Below are positions 15,929 to 24,407 of a DNA stretch of 64,000 nt, piece by piece. Below the pieces are notes generated by a model. It was not told where the DNA came from and did not search any database. It saw nothing but the letters and a program-made list of their open reading frames with translations. Source of the stretch: Brooklawnia sp937867175. GTDB taxonomy: Bacteria > Actinomycetota > Actinomycetes > Propionibacteriales > Propionibacteriaceae. Both the position numbers and the translations under genes were made by a program. Numbering within the stretch: position 1 is the first letter of the stretch; each line of letters starts with the position of its first letter. Where the stretch lies: contig DAISIR010000008.1 in the NCBI GenBank assembly GCA_036821905.1, positions 1 to 64,000 of the forward strand, read 5' to 3'.

Positions 15929-17122
15929 ATGCGAGTTTCCATCCTCACACGTGAGTACCCCCCGTACATCTATGGCGGCGCCGGCGTCCACGTCGGCCAA
16001 CTGGTTCCCCAACTGCGCAAGTTCACCGATTTCGTCGACGTCCAGTGCATGGGCGAGCCTCGGGACGGCGCGACCGCACACGCCGAGGACTACCCGCAGG
16101 GCGCCAACGCAGCCTTGCGAACGCTGGGCGCCGACATTGCGATGGCTGCGGCCATCCCCGAGGTGGACGTCGTCCACGCCCACACCTGGTACGCACAGTT
16201 CGCCGGCATCATCGCGGGCCGCCTCCAAGACATCCCCACCGTCGTGACGGCCCACTCACTGGAGCCGGATCGTCCGTGGAAGGTCGAGCAGCTTGGCGGC
16301 GGCTACCGGGTCTCAAGCTGGATCGAGAAGACGGCCTTCGAGAGCGCCGATGCCGTGATCGCCGTCTCCGCAGCCATGATCAACAACATCCAGGCCGCCT
16401 ACCCGTCGGTCGAGCGCGACCGCATCCACGTGGTCAAGAACGGCATCGACCCGGAGGAATTCAAGCCAGATCCCCAAACCGACGTTATCGAAAGCCTCGG
16501 CGTCGACCTGTCGAAGCCGATCGTGACCTTCGTGGGACGCATCACCCGGCAGAAGGGCATGGTGCACCTGGTACGGGCTGCCCAGATGCTCGACCCCGAC
16601 ACCCAGCTCTTGCTGCTCGCCGGCGCCCCGGACACCCCGGAGATCGCTGCGGAGTTCGACAAGGCATTCTCCGACCTGAACGCGACCCGCAGCGGGGTCA
16701 AGTGGGTGCAGGAAATGCTGCCACGAGCTTCGGTGCGCCAGGTGCTGACGCACTCGACCGTCTTCGCCTGCCCGTCCATCTACGAGCCGCTGGGCATCGT
16801 CAACCTCGAGGCGATGGCCTGCGAGATCCCGGTGGTCGCCTCCGCCGTCGGCGGTATCCCCGAGGTCGTCGTGGACGGCGAGACCGGGCTGCTGGTGCCC
16901 TACGACCCCAGCCAGGCGGGTGATCCTGAGTTCGTCGCGAGCTTCGAGAAGCAGTTCGCCGACAAGTTGAACGAATTGACCCGCGATCGCGCCCGCGCCC
17001 GCCAGATGGGGCTGGCCGGACGCCAGCGCTGCATCGACGAGTTCAGTTGGGAGAAGATCGCCCAGGAAACCGTCGAGGTGTACAAGGCCGCGATTGCCCA
17101 CCACAAGGCCAAGAAGGACTGA
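15929..17122 (+). CDS. glgA: Glycogen synthase (actinobacterial GT4 type)
   Basis: 397 aa GT-B glycosyltransferase. MRVSILTREYPPYIYGGAGVH with the sugar-nucleotide loop GGAGVHV begins the N-domain. The C-domain has VTFVGRITRQKGM, ACPSIYEPLGIVNLEAMAC with the retaining-GT glutamate E-x7-E pattern, and VVASAVGGIPEVV. Size and sequence fit the actinobacterial GlgA group (about 390 aa) related to the mycobacterial GlgM/GlgA enzymes, so maltose-1-phosphate synthesis is possible as well as chain elongation. The start is ATG 15929; a weak -10 (AACCAT) is 6 bases before it. Divergent from glgC. Confidence 0.9.
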   Translation: MRVSILTREYPPYIYGGAGVHVGQLVPQLRKFTDFVDVQCMGEPRDGATAHAEDYPQGANAALRTLGADIAMAAAIPEVDVVHAHTWYAQFAGIIAGRLQDIPTVVTAHSLEPDRPWKVEQLGGGYRVSSWIEKTAFESADAVIAVSAAMINNIQAAYPSVERDRIHVVKNGIDPEEFKPDPQTDVIESLGVDLSKPIVTFVGRITRQKGMVHLVRAAQMLDPDTQLLLLAGAPDTPEIAAEFDKAFSDLNATRSGVKWVQEMLPRASVRQVLTHSTVFACPSIYEPLGIVNLEAMACEIPVVASAVGGIPEVVVDGETGLLVPYDPSQAGDPEFVASFEKQFADKLNELTRDRARARQMGLAGRQRCIDEFSWEKIAQETVEVYKAAIAHHKAKKD

Positions 17123-17139
17123 AATCTGGCAGCATGACG

Positions 17140-17174
17140 AACGCCCGGGCAGATGACCATCTGACCCGGGCGTT
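17140..17174. terminator. Bidirectional hairpin after glgA
   Basis: AACGCCCGGG (17140-17149) pairs with CCCGGGCGTT (17165-17174); inside it CAGAT pairs with ATCTG. It lies between convergent glgA (ends 17122) and the DUF3117 gene (ends 17198). Confidence 0.85.
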
Positions 17175-17197
17175 GGTCGCCAAAACCTTGGGGAAAG

Positions 17198-17368
17198 CTA
17201 CTCCCCAACGACACCTTTGAGGCACTCCAACAGGGACGAGGCCTCGGCTGCGTTCAACTCGACCACCAGACGTCCGCCACCATCGACCGGCATCCGCATG
17301 ACGATGCCACGGCCTTCCTTCGTGACTTCCATCGGTCCGTCGCCGGTACGCGGTTTCATCGCTGCCAT
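17198..17368 (-). CDS. DUF3117 small protein
   Basis: 56 aa, too short for most gene finders. It reads MAAMKPRTGDGPMEVTKEGR, then GIVMRMPVDGGGRLVVELNA and a short helix ending LKGVVGE. This is the highly conserved actinobacterial DUF3117 family, which has a small beta-sheet plus helix fold and no known function. ATG 17368 with GAGGA a few bases upstream. It lies between glgA (convergent) and a DivIVA-domain gene on the same strand. Confidence 0.9.
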   Translation of the reverse strand: MAAMKPRTGDGPMEVTKEGRGIVMRMPVDGGGRLVVELNAAEASSLLECLKGVVGE

Positions 17369-17420
17369 TCCATCCTCGTTTCTATCCGTCCGACTACCCC
17401 TCCATTATTCCGCATCGGGT

Positions 17421-17765
17421 TCACTTGGCGGGCTGATCGGGCCATGGGGAAGTCGGCCAGCCGTTGGGTACCGGGCCCAGCGCGTCGGTCGGCACGTTGC
17501 GCCGTGGTGGGCTCTGGTCTGCGGCAGCCGCCATCTCATCGGCCACCCGGTCCAGCAGTGCCTCCACCTGTTCCATGGAGTAGCCACGTGGCACGACGGC
17601 GAATTCCAGGTTCTCCAGGTCACCGGGTTCGAGCCGGCGATCGGACGGCAGCGCCGGAACCGGCCGGTCGTCCACCTGGGGCGCCAGCTGGCCCAGCCTG
17701 CCCGCCGACGCCACGAAGGCGAACCCGATGACGACCACGATCAACGCGGCAAAGACCCAACCCAT
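17421..17765 (-). CDS. Small membrane protein with DivIVA-type motif
   Basis: 114 aa. One N-terminal membrane helix (residues 3-22) and a linker, then LEFAVVPRGYSMEQVEALLDRVADEMA (about 52-78, given here as a pattern of F-x-V-x-x-R-G-Y-x-x-x-Q-V). This is the DivIVA/Wag31 N-terminal motif that recognises curved membrane in growth-pole proteins. The C-terminus is Pro-rich. Such short proteins are found next to dapE in many actinobacteria; a role in polar growth or division is inferred. 23 bases follow the dapE stop, so they may be co-transcribed, although a weak -10 (CAACAT) lies 7 bases before the ATG. Confidence 0.7.
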   Translation of the reverse strand: MGWVFAALIVVVIGFAFVASAGRLGQLAPQVDDRPVPALPSDRRLEPGDLENLEFAVVPRGYSMEQVEALLDRVADEMAAAADQSPPRRNVPTDALGPVPNGWPTSPWPDQPAK

Positions 17766-17788
17766 GCCTCACATGTTGGCATATGGCG

Positions 17789-18862
17789 TCAGCCGGTGAG
17801 CCAGCGCTGCAGTGCGGCCAGGCAGGTTTCGAGGTCGGACAGTGGGCAGCATTCGTCCACCTTGTGGGCCTTGCCCGGGTCGGCGGGTCCGAAGTTGACC
17901 GCCGGGATACCCAGTTCTGAGAAGCGGGCGACGTCGGTCCAGCCGTACTTGGCCCGCGGCTGGCCACCCACCGCCCGAACGAAGTCCGCCGCGGCGGGCC
18001 GGTCGAGGCCCGGACGCGCTGCCGACGACAGGTCGCGTACCGTCAACTCCCAATCGGCCAACCAGCCGGACAGCTTCGCCAGCGCCTGCTCGGCGGTCTT
18101 GTCGGGGGCGAACCGGTAGTTGACCTGCACGGTGCACGAATCGGGCACGACGTTGGGCGCCAGCCCGCCACTGATCATGGTGGCATTCAGACCCTCCCGG
18201 TAGACCAAGCCTTCGACCTCCACCTCGCCGACCTCAATGCTGCGCACCCGCTCAAGAACGTCAGCCATGTCGTGGATGGCGTTGTGGCCGAGCCAGGAAC
18301 GGGCACTGTGCGCGGCGACCCCGGTGGTGGTGATCTCCGCCCGGATGGTGCCCTGGCAGCCGCCCTCGATCAGGGCACCGGTCGGCTCCATCAAGACCGC
18401 CAAGTCGATACCGGTGAACCAGTCGGGGTGGTGGGCGGTCAGGCGTCCCAACCCGTTTGCCGTAGCCTCGATCTCCTCGCAGTCATAGAAGACCCAGGTG
18501 ATGTCGCGATTCGGAGTGGCGAGTCGGCTCGCCAGCCAGACCATCACCGCCACGCCGCCCTTCATGTCGGACGTGCCGCGGCCGTGCACCACGATGCCGT
18601 CCGGGCCGGTGGTGACGCTACTGGGTAGGTTGTCGGCCACCGGCACGGTGTCGAGGTGGCCGGCGATCAGGACGCGTTCGCTGCGTCCCAGATCGGTCCG
18701 GGCCAGCAAGGCGTCCCCGTCGCGAACCAGTTCCAGGTGTACGCAGCCACCCAAGGCGTCCTGCACCGCGTCCGCCAGTTGGCGTTCGTTGCGGCTGACC
18801 GATTCGATGTCGACGATCGCCCGGAACAGTGCGAGCAGGTTGTCGTTGGGCAGTGGCACCAT
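17789..18862 (-). CDS. dapE: Succinyl-diaminopimelate desuccinylase
   Basis: 357 aa zinc peptidase of the M20 family. Releases LL-diaminopimelate from its N-succinyl form. Motifs: IAGHLDTVP with the first zinc ligand, GRGTSDMKGG with the bridging Asp, YDCEEIEA with the catalytic Glu, and a terminal H in DECCPLSDLE context. The small dimerisation domain is at about 175-285. Actinobacterial length. TAGGCT (18870-18875) lies 7 bases before the ATG. Divergent from dapD with 79 bases between the starts. Confidence 0.93.
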   Translation of the reverse strand: MVPLPNDNLLALFRAIVDIESVSRNERQLADAVQDALGGCVHLELVRDGDALLARTDLGRSERVLIAGHLDTVPVADNLPSSVTTGPDGIVVHGRGTSDMKGGVAVMVWLASRLATPNRDITWVFYDCEEIEATANGLGRLTAHHPDWFTGIDLAVLMEPTGALIEGGCQGTIRAEITTTGVAAHSARSWLGHNAIHDMADVLERVRSIEVGEVEVEGLVYREGLNATMISGGLAPNVVPDSCTVQVNYRFAPDKTAEQALAKLSGWLADWELTVRDLSSAARPGLDRPAAADFVRAVGGQPRAKYGWTDVARFSELGIPAVNFGPADPGKAHKVDECCPLSDLETCLAALQRWLTG

Positions 18863-18869
18863 GGCGCTC

Positions 18870-18934
18870 AGCCTACGCGTTGGGCGATGGTCGGCGGCTG
18901 GCCGGCGAGGACCGTCAGAGTCGCCCGTTACAGT
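18870..18934. promoter_or_regulatory. Divergent leaderless promoters of dapE and dapD
   Basis: Minus-strand TAGGCT (18870-18875) is 7 bases before the dapE ATG. Plus-strand TACAGT (18929-18934) is 7 bases before the dapD ATG at 18942. Neither start has a Shine-Dalgarno. Confidence 0.55.
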
Positions 18935-18941
18935 TGTTCGC

Positions 18942-19910
18942 ATGACTGCCCAGGAACTGTTCGACAATGACCCCACGACCGCACCGGGAATGTCGGCTTG
19001 GGGCTGGGGGCTGGCCAGCGTCCATGTGAGCGGCCAGATACTGGATGTCTGGTATCCCGAGCCGCGGCTCGGGCCCGCCGATGCCGACAGCCAGCCACAG
19101 GCCATGCTGCGAGCCCACCGCATCGCCGACGAAACCCGCGGCATCACCACCGAGATCGTGCGCACGACCGTCGAACTCGACAGTCCGCCAACCTCCACCA
19201 TGGACGCCTACCTACGCCTGCACCTGCTCAGCCACCGCCTGCGCAAGCCGCGCAGCATCAACCTCGACGGCATCTTCGGGGTGCTCCCGAACGTCGTGTG
19301 GACAACCGCAGGGCCCTGCCACGCCGAGACGTTCGAGACCATCCGCGCCACCCTGCGCGGTCTGCGGGGTGGCCTCAACGTGGTCTCGGTCGACAAGTTC
19401 CCCCGGATGGTCGACTACATCATCCCCAGCGGCGTACGTATCGGGGACGCCGCCAGGATCCGCTTGGGCGCCCACCTGGCCGAGGGCACCACCGTGATGC
19501 ACGAAGGTTTCGTCAACTACAACGCCGGCACCCTGGGCCGTTCCATGATCGAGGGACGGGTCAGCCAGGGCGTGATCATCGGTGACGGCAGCGACGTCGG
19601 CGGCGGCGCGTCCATCATGGGTACCCTGAGCGGCGGAGGCACCGAGATGGTCTCGGTCGGACGCGGTTGTCTGCTGGGCGCGGAATCGGGTCTCGGCATT
19701 TCGCTCGGCGACAACTGCGTCTTGGAGGCCGGGCTCTATCTGACTGCGGGAACCAAGGTTCAACTGCCCGACGGCGGTGTCGTCAAGGCCCGCGAGCTGA
19801 GCGGAGGATCAGACCTGCTCTTCCTGCGCGACTCGCAGTCGGGCGCGGTGATCGTCAAGAGCCGGAGCGGTCGGCAGGTGAAGTTGAACGCCGCCCTGCA
19901 CAGCAACTGA
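18942..19910 (+). CDS. dapD: Tetrahydrodipicolinate N-succinyltransferase
   Basis: 322 aa. Succinylates tetrahydrodipicolinate, the step before DapC. The C-terminal left-handed beta-helix is visible as hexapeptide repeats (IPSGVRIGDAARIRLGAHLA, GRVSQGVIIGDGSDVGGGAS, about 165-260). The long N-terminal domain and overall length match the actinobacterial DapD clade, which differs from the 275-aa proteobacterial form. Followed 2 bases later by a transglycosylase-like gene, so the two are one transcript. Confidence 0.93.
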   Translation: MTAQELFDNDPTTAPGMSAWGWGLASVHVSGQILDVWYPEPRLGPADADSQPQAMLRAHRIADETRGITTEIVRTTVELDSPPTSTMDAYLRLHLLSHRLRKPRSINLDGIFGVLPNVVWTTAGPCHAETFETIRATLRGLRGGLNVVSVDKFPRMVDYIIPSGVRIGDAARIRLGAHLAEGTTVMHEGFVNYNAGTLGRSMIEGRVSQGVIIGDGSDVGGGASIMGTLSGGGTEMVSVGRGCLLGAESGLGISLGDNCVLEAGLYLTAGTKVQLPDGGVVKARELSGGSDLLFLRDSQSGAVIVKSRSGRQVKLNAALHSN

Positions 19911-19912
19911 CG

Positions 19913-20800
19913 ATGGCCGGACGCACCTCCAGACGCCGACGGACGCACCGCGGTATTGGCTGGGTGCCAGCGCTTATTGCCATCGTGGTGCTGGTCGCCC
20001 TGATCGCCGCGGTCGCGACCTGGATCGGGCGTTGGGGTTCGCGAACCCCCGAGCCGCTGCTGCCGCCGCAAGGTTGCGTGGTCACGGTCGAGGGGTTCAA
20101 CAGCTACCTGACCTGGGAGCAGTCGGGCAACGCGGCCATCATCGTCGGCGAGTCGATTCGTCGTGGCCTGCCCGCTCGGGCCGCCACCATCGCGCTGGTC
20201 ACCGCCTACCAGGAGTCCGACCTGCGGAACCTGGACTACGGCGACCGAGACTCGATTGGGCTCTTCCAGCAGCGGCCGTCGCAGGGTTGGGGGACGGTCG
20301 AGCAGATCATGGATCCTTGGTATTCGGCCGGGAAGTTCTACGAACGCCTGGTACAGGTGCCCGATTGGGAGACCGGGGTGATCAACGACGTAGCGCAAGC
20401 CGTGCAACGCTCCGGCTTCCCAGATGCCTATGCACAACACGAGGCGAAGGGACGCGCCTGGGCCAGCGCACTCACTGGCCACTCCTCTGCCGCGGTGAGT
20501 TGCATCGACCGCCACGAGAACCTCCCCGATGCGGCCGTACTCACCGACTTCATCGCGACCGTCTGGGGCGGCGCAGTGGGCGTGACCACAAGCGAGGTGG
20601 GTGCCCTGCAGCTGAGCACCGACTCGGACATCACCACTTGGGCGGCCGCCCAGCTGTCGATGCTGCGCGGCTCACCGGCCGGGCTGACGACCTTGCAGGC
20701 TGGCGCACAACAGTGGGCGAATTCCGGCACCGATTACGCGGTCTGGCAACCGGCCTCCCCGGCCCCCGCCCCGGTCGTGGTGTACTTGCGCACCGAGTAG
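19913..20800 (+). CDS. Membrane-anchored lysozyme/transglycosylase-like protein
   Basis: 295 aa. Arg-rich N-terminus, one membrane helix (about 17-41), then an extracellular domain. Residues about 95-135 have a lysozyme-like active site: YQESDLRNLDYGDRDSIGLF with a candidate catalytic Glu in QES, then QQRPSQGWGT and DPWYSAGKFY. This arrangement is common in actinobacterial wall-cleaving transglycosylases. A second conserved region (about 190-285) is unassigned. The ATG is 2 bases after the dapD stop. Link to dapD suggests coordinated precursor synthesis and wall remodelling. Confidence 0.7.
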   Translation: MAGRTSRRRRTHRGIGWVPALIAIVVLVALIAAVATWIGRWGSRTPEPLLPPQGCVVTVEGFNSYLTWEQSGNAAIIVGESIRRGLPARAATIALVTAYQESDLRNLDYGDRDSIGLFQQRPSQGWGTVEQIMDPWYSAGKFYERLVQVPDWETGVINDVAQAVQRSGFPDAYAQHEAKGRAWASALTGHSSAAVSCIDRHENLPDAAVLTDFIATVWGGAVGVTTSEVGALQLSTDSDITTWAAAQLSMLRGSPAGLTTLQAGAQQWANSGTDYAVWQPASPAPAPVVVYLRTE

Positions 20801-20810
20801 TACCCGAGGA

Positions 20811-21917
20811 TCAGGCCGTGACGAGCCGCTCGGCAGCAGCTTCCACCCGCTCATCTGTCGCCGTCAGCGCAATCCGGACATGCTGCTCACCGGCCGGGCC
20901 GTAGAAATCCCCGGGCGCCACCAAGATGCCCCGCTCCGCGAACCAATCGACGGTCACGCGGCAGCCTTCGCCGCGCGTCGCCCACAGGTACAGCGAGCCC
21001 TCCGAATGGTCGATTCGGAACCCAGCGCCGAGCAGTGCGTCCATCAACACCGCGCGCCGCCGGAGGTAGCGGACGCGTTGCTCATCGACATGACTCTGAT
21101 CACCCAAGACGACGGTCATCGCGGCCTGGACGGGCGAGGGAACCATCAACCCCGCGTGCTTGCGCACCGCAAGCAGCCCGTCGACGACGTCTGGATCACC
21201 GGCAACGAAGCCAGCCCGATAGCCGGCCAGGTTCGACCGCTTCGACATCGAGTGCAGCACCAGCAGGTTCTCCGGGGACCCTTCGCACAGGTCGGCACGC
21301 AAGACCGAGGCCGGCTCCGCGTCCCAGCCGAACTCGCCGTAGCATTCGTCACTGGCCAGCAAGGCGCCTTGATCGCGAGCGAAGCCGATCCAGCGTTTGA
21401 GCAGTGGCTCGGCCGCGATCAAGCCGTGCGGGTTGGCCGGCGAGTTGATCCAGATCAGCGTCGGGCGACCTTCGACGGCGTCGGGGTCGTCGCAGAGTTG
21501 GATCCGGCAACCAGCCAGCCGCGCCCCCACGTCATAGGTCGGGTAGGCGGTGGTGGGCATCACCACCAGGTCATCGGGGCCGAGCCCGAGTTGCAGCGGC
21601 AGACCAGCCACCAGTTCCTTGGTACCGATCACCGGTAGCACGTGCTGGTCACCGAGCCCCCGAACGTACCAGCGGTCGCGCAGGTAGCCGACGATCGCGG
21701 CGCGCAGTGCGGGCGTCCCCCACGTGGTTGGGTACCCGGGGGCATTGGAGGCAGCCTCCAACGCCCTACGTGCCAGTTGCGGTGTCGGGTCAACCGGGGT
21801 ACCGACCGACAGATCGGCCAACCCATCCGGGTGCGCGATCGCTTTCGACTTGGCCTGCGCGAGGGTGTCCCACGGGAAGACCGGGAGGTTGGCCGAGGCG
21901 CGCGCCCAACGGGTCAC
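20811..21917 (-). CDS. dapC: Succinyldiaminopimelate transaminase
   Basis: 368 aa fold-type I PLP aminotransferase. It transfers the amino group from glutamate to N-succinyl-2-amino-6-oxopimelate. Visible: INSPANPHG, SDECYGEF, and LHSMSKRSNLAGYR with the Schiff-base Lys. The GTG start overlaps the fdxA stop by four bases (GTGA), so translation is coupled. The fdxA-dapC order is conserved in actinobacteria including mycobacteria, which supports DapC over other aminotransferases. Confidence 0.9.
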   Translation of the reverse strand: MTRWARASANLPVFPWDTLAQAKSKAIAHPDGLADLSVGTPVDPTPQLARRALEAASNAPGYPTTWGTPALRAAIVGYLRDRWYVRGLGDQHVLPVIGTKELVAGLPLQLGLGPDDLVVMPTTAYPTYDVGARLAGCRIQLCDDPDAVEGRPTLIWINSPANPHGLIAAEPLLKRWIGFARDQGALLASDECYGEFGWDAEPASVLRADLCEGSPENLLVLHSMSKRSNLAGYRAGFVAGDPDVVDGLLAVRKHAGLMVPSPVQAAMTVVLGDQSHVDEQRVRYLRRRAVLMDALLGAGFRIDHSEGSLYLWATRGEGCRVTVDWFAERGILVAPGDFYGPAGEQHVRIALTATDERVEAAAERLVTA

Positions 21918-22234
21918 TGATTCTGCGGCGGCAGCGCGGCGACGCGCGGTTCGTCCTCATCGAGGACGCCCACCCGCGCGGCACCGCCGGGCGAACCGAT
22001 GTCGTCGAAGAAACGCACATTGATGTCGTACCACTCGGAGTACTCGGCAGGCAGGTCGTCCTCGAAGTAGATCGCCTCAACGGGGCAGACCGGCTCGCAG
22101 GCACCACAGTCCACGCACTCGTCGGGGTGGATGTACAGCGACCGCGGCCCCTCGTAGATGCACGAGACGGGGCATTCGTCGACGCACGCACGGTCTTTAA
22201 CATCAACGCACGGCAGAGCAATGACGTAGGTCAT
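21914..22234 (-). CDS. fdxA: 7Fe-8S ferredoxin
   Basis: 106 aa. Starts MTYVIALPCVDVKDRACVDE and holds CVDECPVSC for the 3Fe-4S region and CVDCGACEPVCP for the 4Fe-4S cluster, the classic actinobacterial 7Fe ferredoxin, with a C-terminal extension. ATG 22234 is preferred to the ATG two codons earlier because AGGAG sits 7 bases before it. A candidate electron carrier for NifJ, Nfn or other redox partners. Translationally coupled to dapC. Confidence 0.93.
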   Translation of the reverse strand: MTYVIALPCVDVKDRACVDECPVSCIYEGPRSLYIHPDECVDCGACEPVCPVEAIYFEDDLPAEYSEWYDINVRFFDDIGSPGGAARVGVLDEDEPRVAALPPQNQ

Positions 22235-22360
22235 CCACATTCTCCTGTTTGTCGTTGGCCTGACTCACCATGGCCGGGACGCCTTGAACTCTATACCCGT
22301 TGGCAGCCGAAGCCGAGTGACCGTTCGGTTGGCGGCAACCGCAACGCGAAACGTTTCCAG

Positions 22361-24280
22361 CTAACGGCAGGTTATCTTGTCGACCGGTGAGTAACGCCAG
22401 AAGTAGTCCTCGGTAGTGGGCTGGCCGTTCAGCGTCAGGATCCGCTGGAAGCTCACGTCGAAGCCCTGCGAAGAGCTCTGCGGGACGCAGCCCGCCCGGG
22501 TGCTCACCTGCTCGCTGCCGGTGGTGTAGTTCGACATCACCGGATCGGTCGCCTGCACCGAATCGAAGTACCGCGTCGACCAGACCCGCACCGTGATCGA
22601 GCCCTGAGCGCCGGGGCTGGACGGCACGATGTACGCCTGCAGCAACACCCCGTACGGCGTATCATTGCGGAACTTCAGGTCGAGGACGCCTTCGTACACC
22701 GTCGCTTCCCGGCCAGGCGGGTACTGGCTGAAGTACTGGGTGTGCGGGTGGTGCTCAACATCGGTCATGCCGGCGAAGAAGGCAGCGTTGTAGGTGGTGG
22801 TGGCCGATTGCGAGACCCCGCCGCCGACGATGTACTCGATGTGGTCCCCCACCAGCACTCCGCCCTCGATGTAGCCGGTGGACGCGTTGCGGGGCCCGGT
22901 GGCCTTGGCCAAGCTGAATGTCTCGCCCGGCTTGACCAGCTCATTGTTGATGCCAGCAGCTGCCAGACCGAGATTGGTGTTGTGGTAGGTGGTGTGCCCG
23001 AAGTAGGTGGTGAACTCCCCCACCACTTCTTGGATACCCAGTGCCCGGGCCTGCTCGGTGGTGAACTCCGCCGCCACGTCGGTCACCTCGAGGGCGAAGC
23101 TGCGGGGCGCTGGCTCACCGATCACCGACTTGACGCCCGCGGCGAAGGACTCCCGGGTCACCGAGCGGCCGTCGACCGCCGGCATCAGGACCGGCACCCC
23201 ACCACTGATCTGCCAAGTGGCGTTCTGCGGCCTGACCTCGCTGAGGGCCTCAATCACCTCGGTGGCCACGTCATAGAGCGCGGCGGAGTCGACGCTCAGG
23301 GCGAGCCGGCCGTCCACCGGGGCAACGGTGGTCACCTGGGCGATGCGCGCCGCGGTGATCTCGGCCTGCGCTTGGGCGGTGGTCACGCTGATCGGCTGTA
23401 GGACGGTTGCCAGCTGCGCTTCGATCGGGTCGACCATCGCATCGGTGATGGCAGGTTCGGTCACCTTGAGGCTCGCGCTGGCCTGGTAGGGGTCGCGGGG
23501 TCCATCGACCGGACGCCGCACCGCCTCGGCGAAGGCGCTGGCAACGGCCTCGACCGTCCCTTCGATGTCGAGGGCGGTGCCGGTCACCATCGGCGTGCGC
23601 TGCACGTCCCCGCCGTCGAAGGTGATCTGGGCGTCAGCGGGCTCGCGCGTGAAGTCTGGGGCGAGCGCCGCAACTGCCGCACCGAGTTGTTCGCGGTCAA
23701 TGTTCACGACCGGGCTGGTTTCGCCGCCACCGGTGATGACCTTGATCAAGATGCGCGGGTCCCAGCTGGAGCCGGCCCCGGCGCGCTGCACGGTCGCCTG
23801 GTAGTCGACGGCCAGGCCGGAGCTGGCCGGGTCGAGGCTGACTTGCTGGCCGGGTTCGCCGGCGAGAATGAGGGGCGCAGCGTCGGTCGCGGAGAGCCGG
23901 CTGGTGAGCGTCTCGGTGGCTTCCTGCACGCTCATTCCGCCGATCTGGACGCCGTTGACGCTCGCATTGCGGGGCGCGGTGTCAGCGGCCATCAGATGAG
24001 CCACGGGATAGGCGACGCCGAGCAGGACCAGCAGGCCGCCCGCCGCCCAGACGGCAATCCGGGCATCCCGCCGGTCCGGCTTGGCTGCTGGCGGAACGGG
24101 CGCGCCCGCCGCCTCGTTCGTGGTCGACGTGACGTCGTCATCGTCGACGACCACGGCCGGAATCCGCGTGGTGTCCCATGCAGCCTCGTCGTCCATGGCG
24201 TCAACGCCCATCTCGTCCGCGGCACCGGCTTCCCGGGCGTCGCGGTCAACCTTGTTCGCGTCATCGGATGTGGCCGCCAT
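22361..24280 (-). CDS. VanW-family protein with peptidoglycan-binding-like domains
   Basis: 639 aa. The acidic cytosolic N-terminus (about 1-75) is rich in Asp/Glu, followed by one membrane helix (about 78-100) and a large external part. That part holds YoaR-like domains (first after NGVQIGGMSVQEAT, about 110-220) and a VanW domain (about 430-590: LGLAAAGINNELVKPGETFS, GGGVSQSATTTYNAAFFAG, HHPHTQYFSQYPPGREAT). VanW is named from vancomycin clusters but its activity is unknown. In Gram-positives these proteins sit at the cell wall. The ATG at 24280 follows a GGGGGAG ribosome site. Divergent from fumC. Confidence 0.85.
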   Translation of the reverse strand: MAATSDDANKVDRDAREAGAADEMGVDAMDDEAAWDTTRIPAVVVDDDDVTSTTNEAAGAPVPPAAKPDRRDARIAVWAAGGLLVLLGVAYPVAHLMAADTAPRNASVNGVQIGGMSVQEATETLTSRLSATDAAPLILAGEPGQQVSLDPASSGLAVDYQATVQRAGAGSSWDPRILIKVITGGGETSPVVNIDREQLGAAVAALAPDFTREPADAQITFDGGDVQRTPMVTGTALDIEGTVEAVASAFAEAVRRPVDGPRDPYQASASLKVTEPAITDAMVDPIEAQLATVLQPISVTTAQAQAEITAARIAQVTTVAPVDGRLALSVDSAALYDVATEVIEALSEVRPQNATWQISGGVPVLMPAVDGRSVTRESFAAGVKSVIGEPAPRSFALEVTDVAAEFTTEQARALGIQEVVGEFTTYFGHTTYHNTNLGLAAAGINNELVKPGETFSLAKATGPRNASTGYIEGGVLVGDHIEYIVGGGVSQSATTTYNAAFFAGMTDVEHHPHTQYFSQYPPGREATVYEGVLDLKFRNDTPYGVLLQAYIVPSSPGAQGSITVRVWSTRYFDSVQATDPVMSNYTTGSEQVSTRAGCVPQSSSQGFDVSFQRILTLNGQPTTEDYFWRYSPVDKITCR

Positions 24281-24395
24281 CACGCTCCCCCGCTCTGTGG
24301 TCTTGCCCCAACCATGTTAGGGCGGGTAGGCGCGTCGGGAGAGGAACCCTGCCGTCGCACTGTCAGGGTGCGGCCCGCAACCAAAGCTGCGTCGC

Positions 24396-24401
24396 TAGGC
24401 T
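24396..24401 (+). promoter_or_regulatory. fumC -10 box
   Basis: TAGGCT, 6 bases before the fumC ATG at 24408; no Shine-Dalgarno. Leaderless start. Confidence 0.55.
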
Positions 24402-24407
24402 TGGGCC

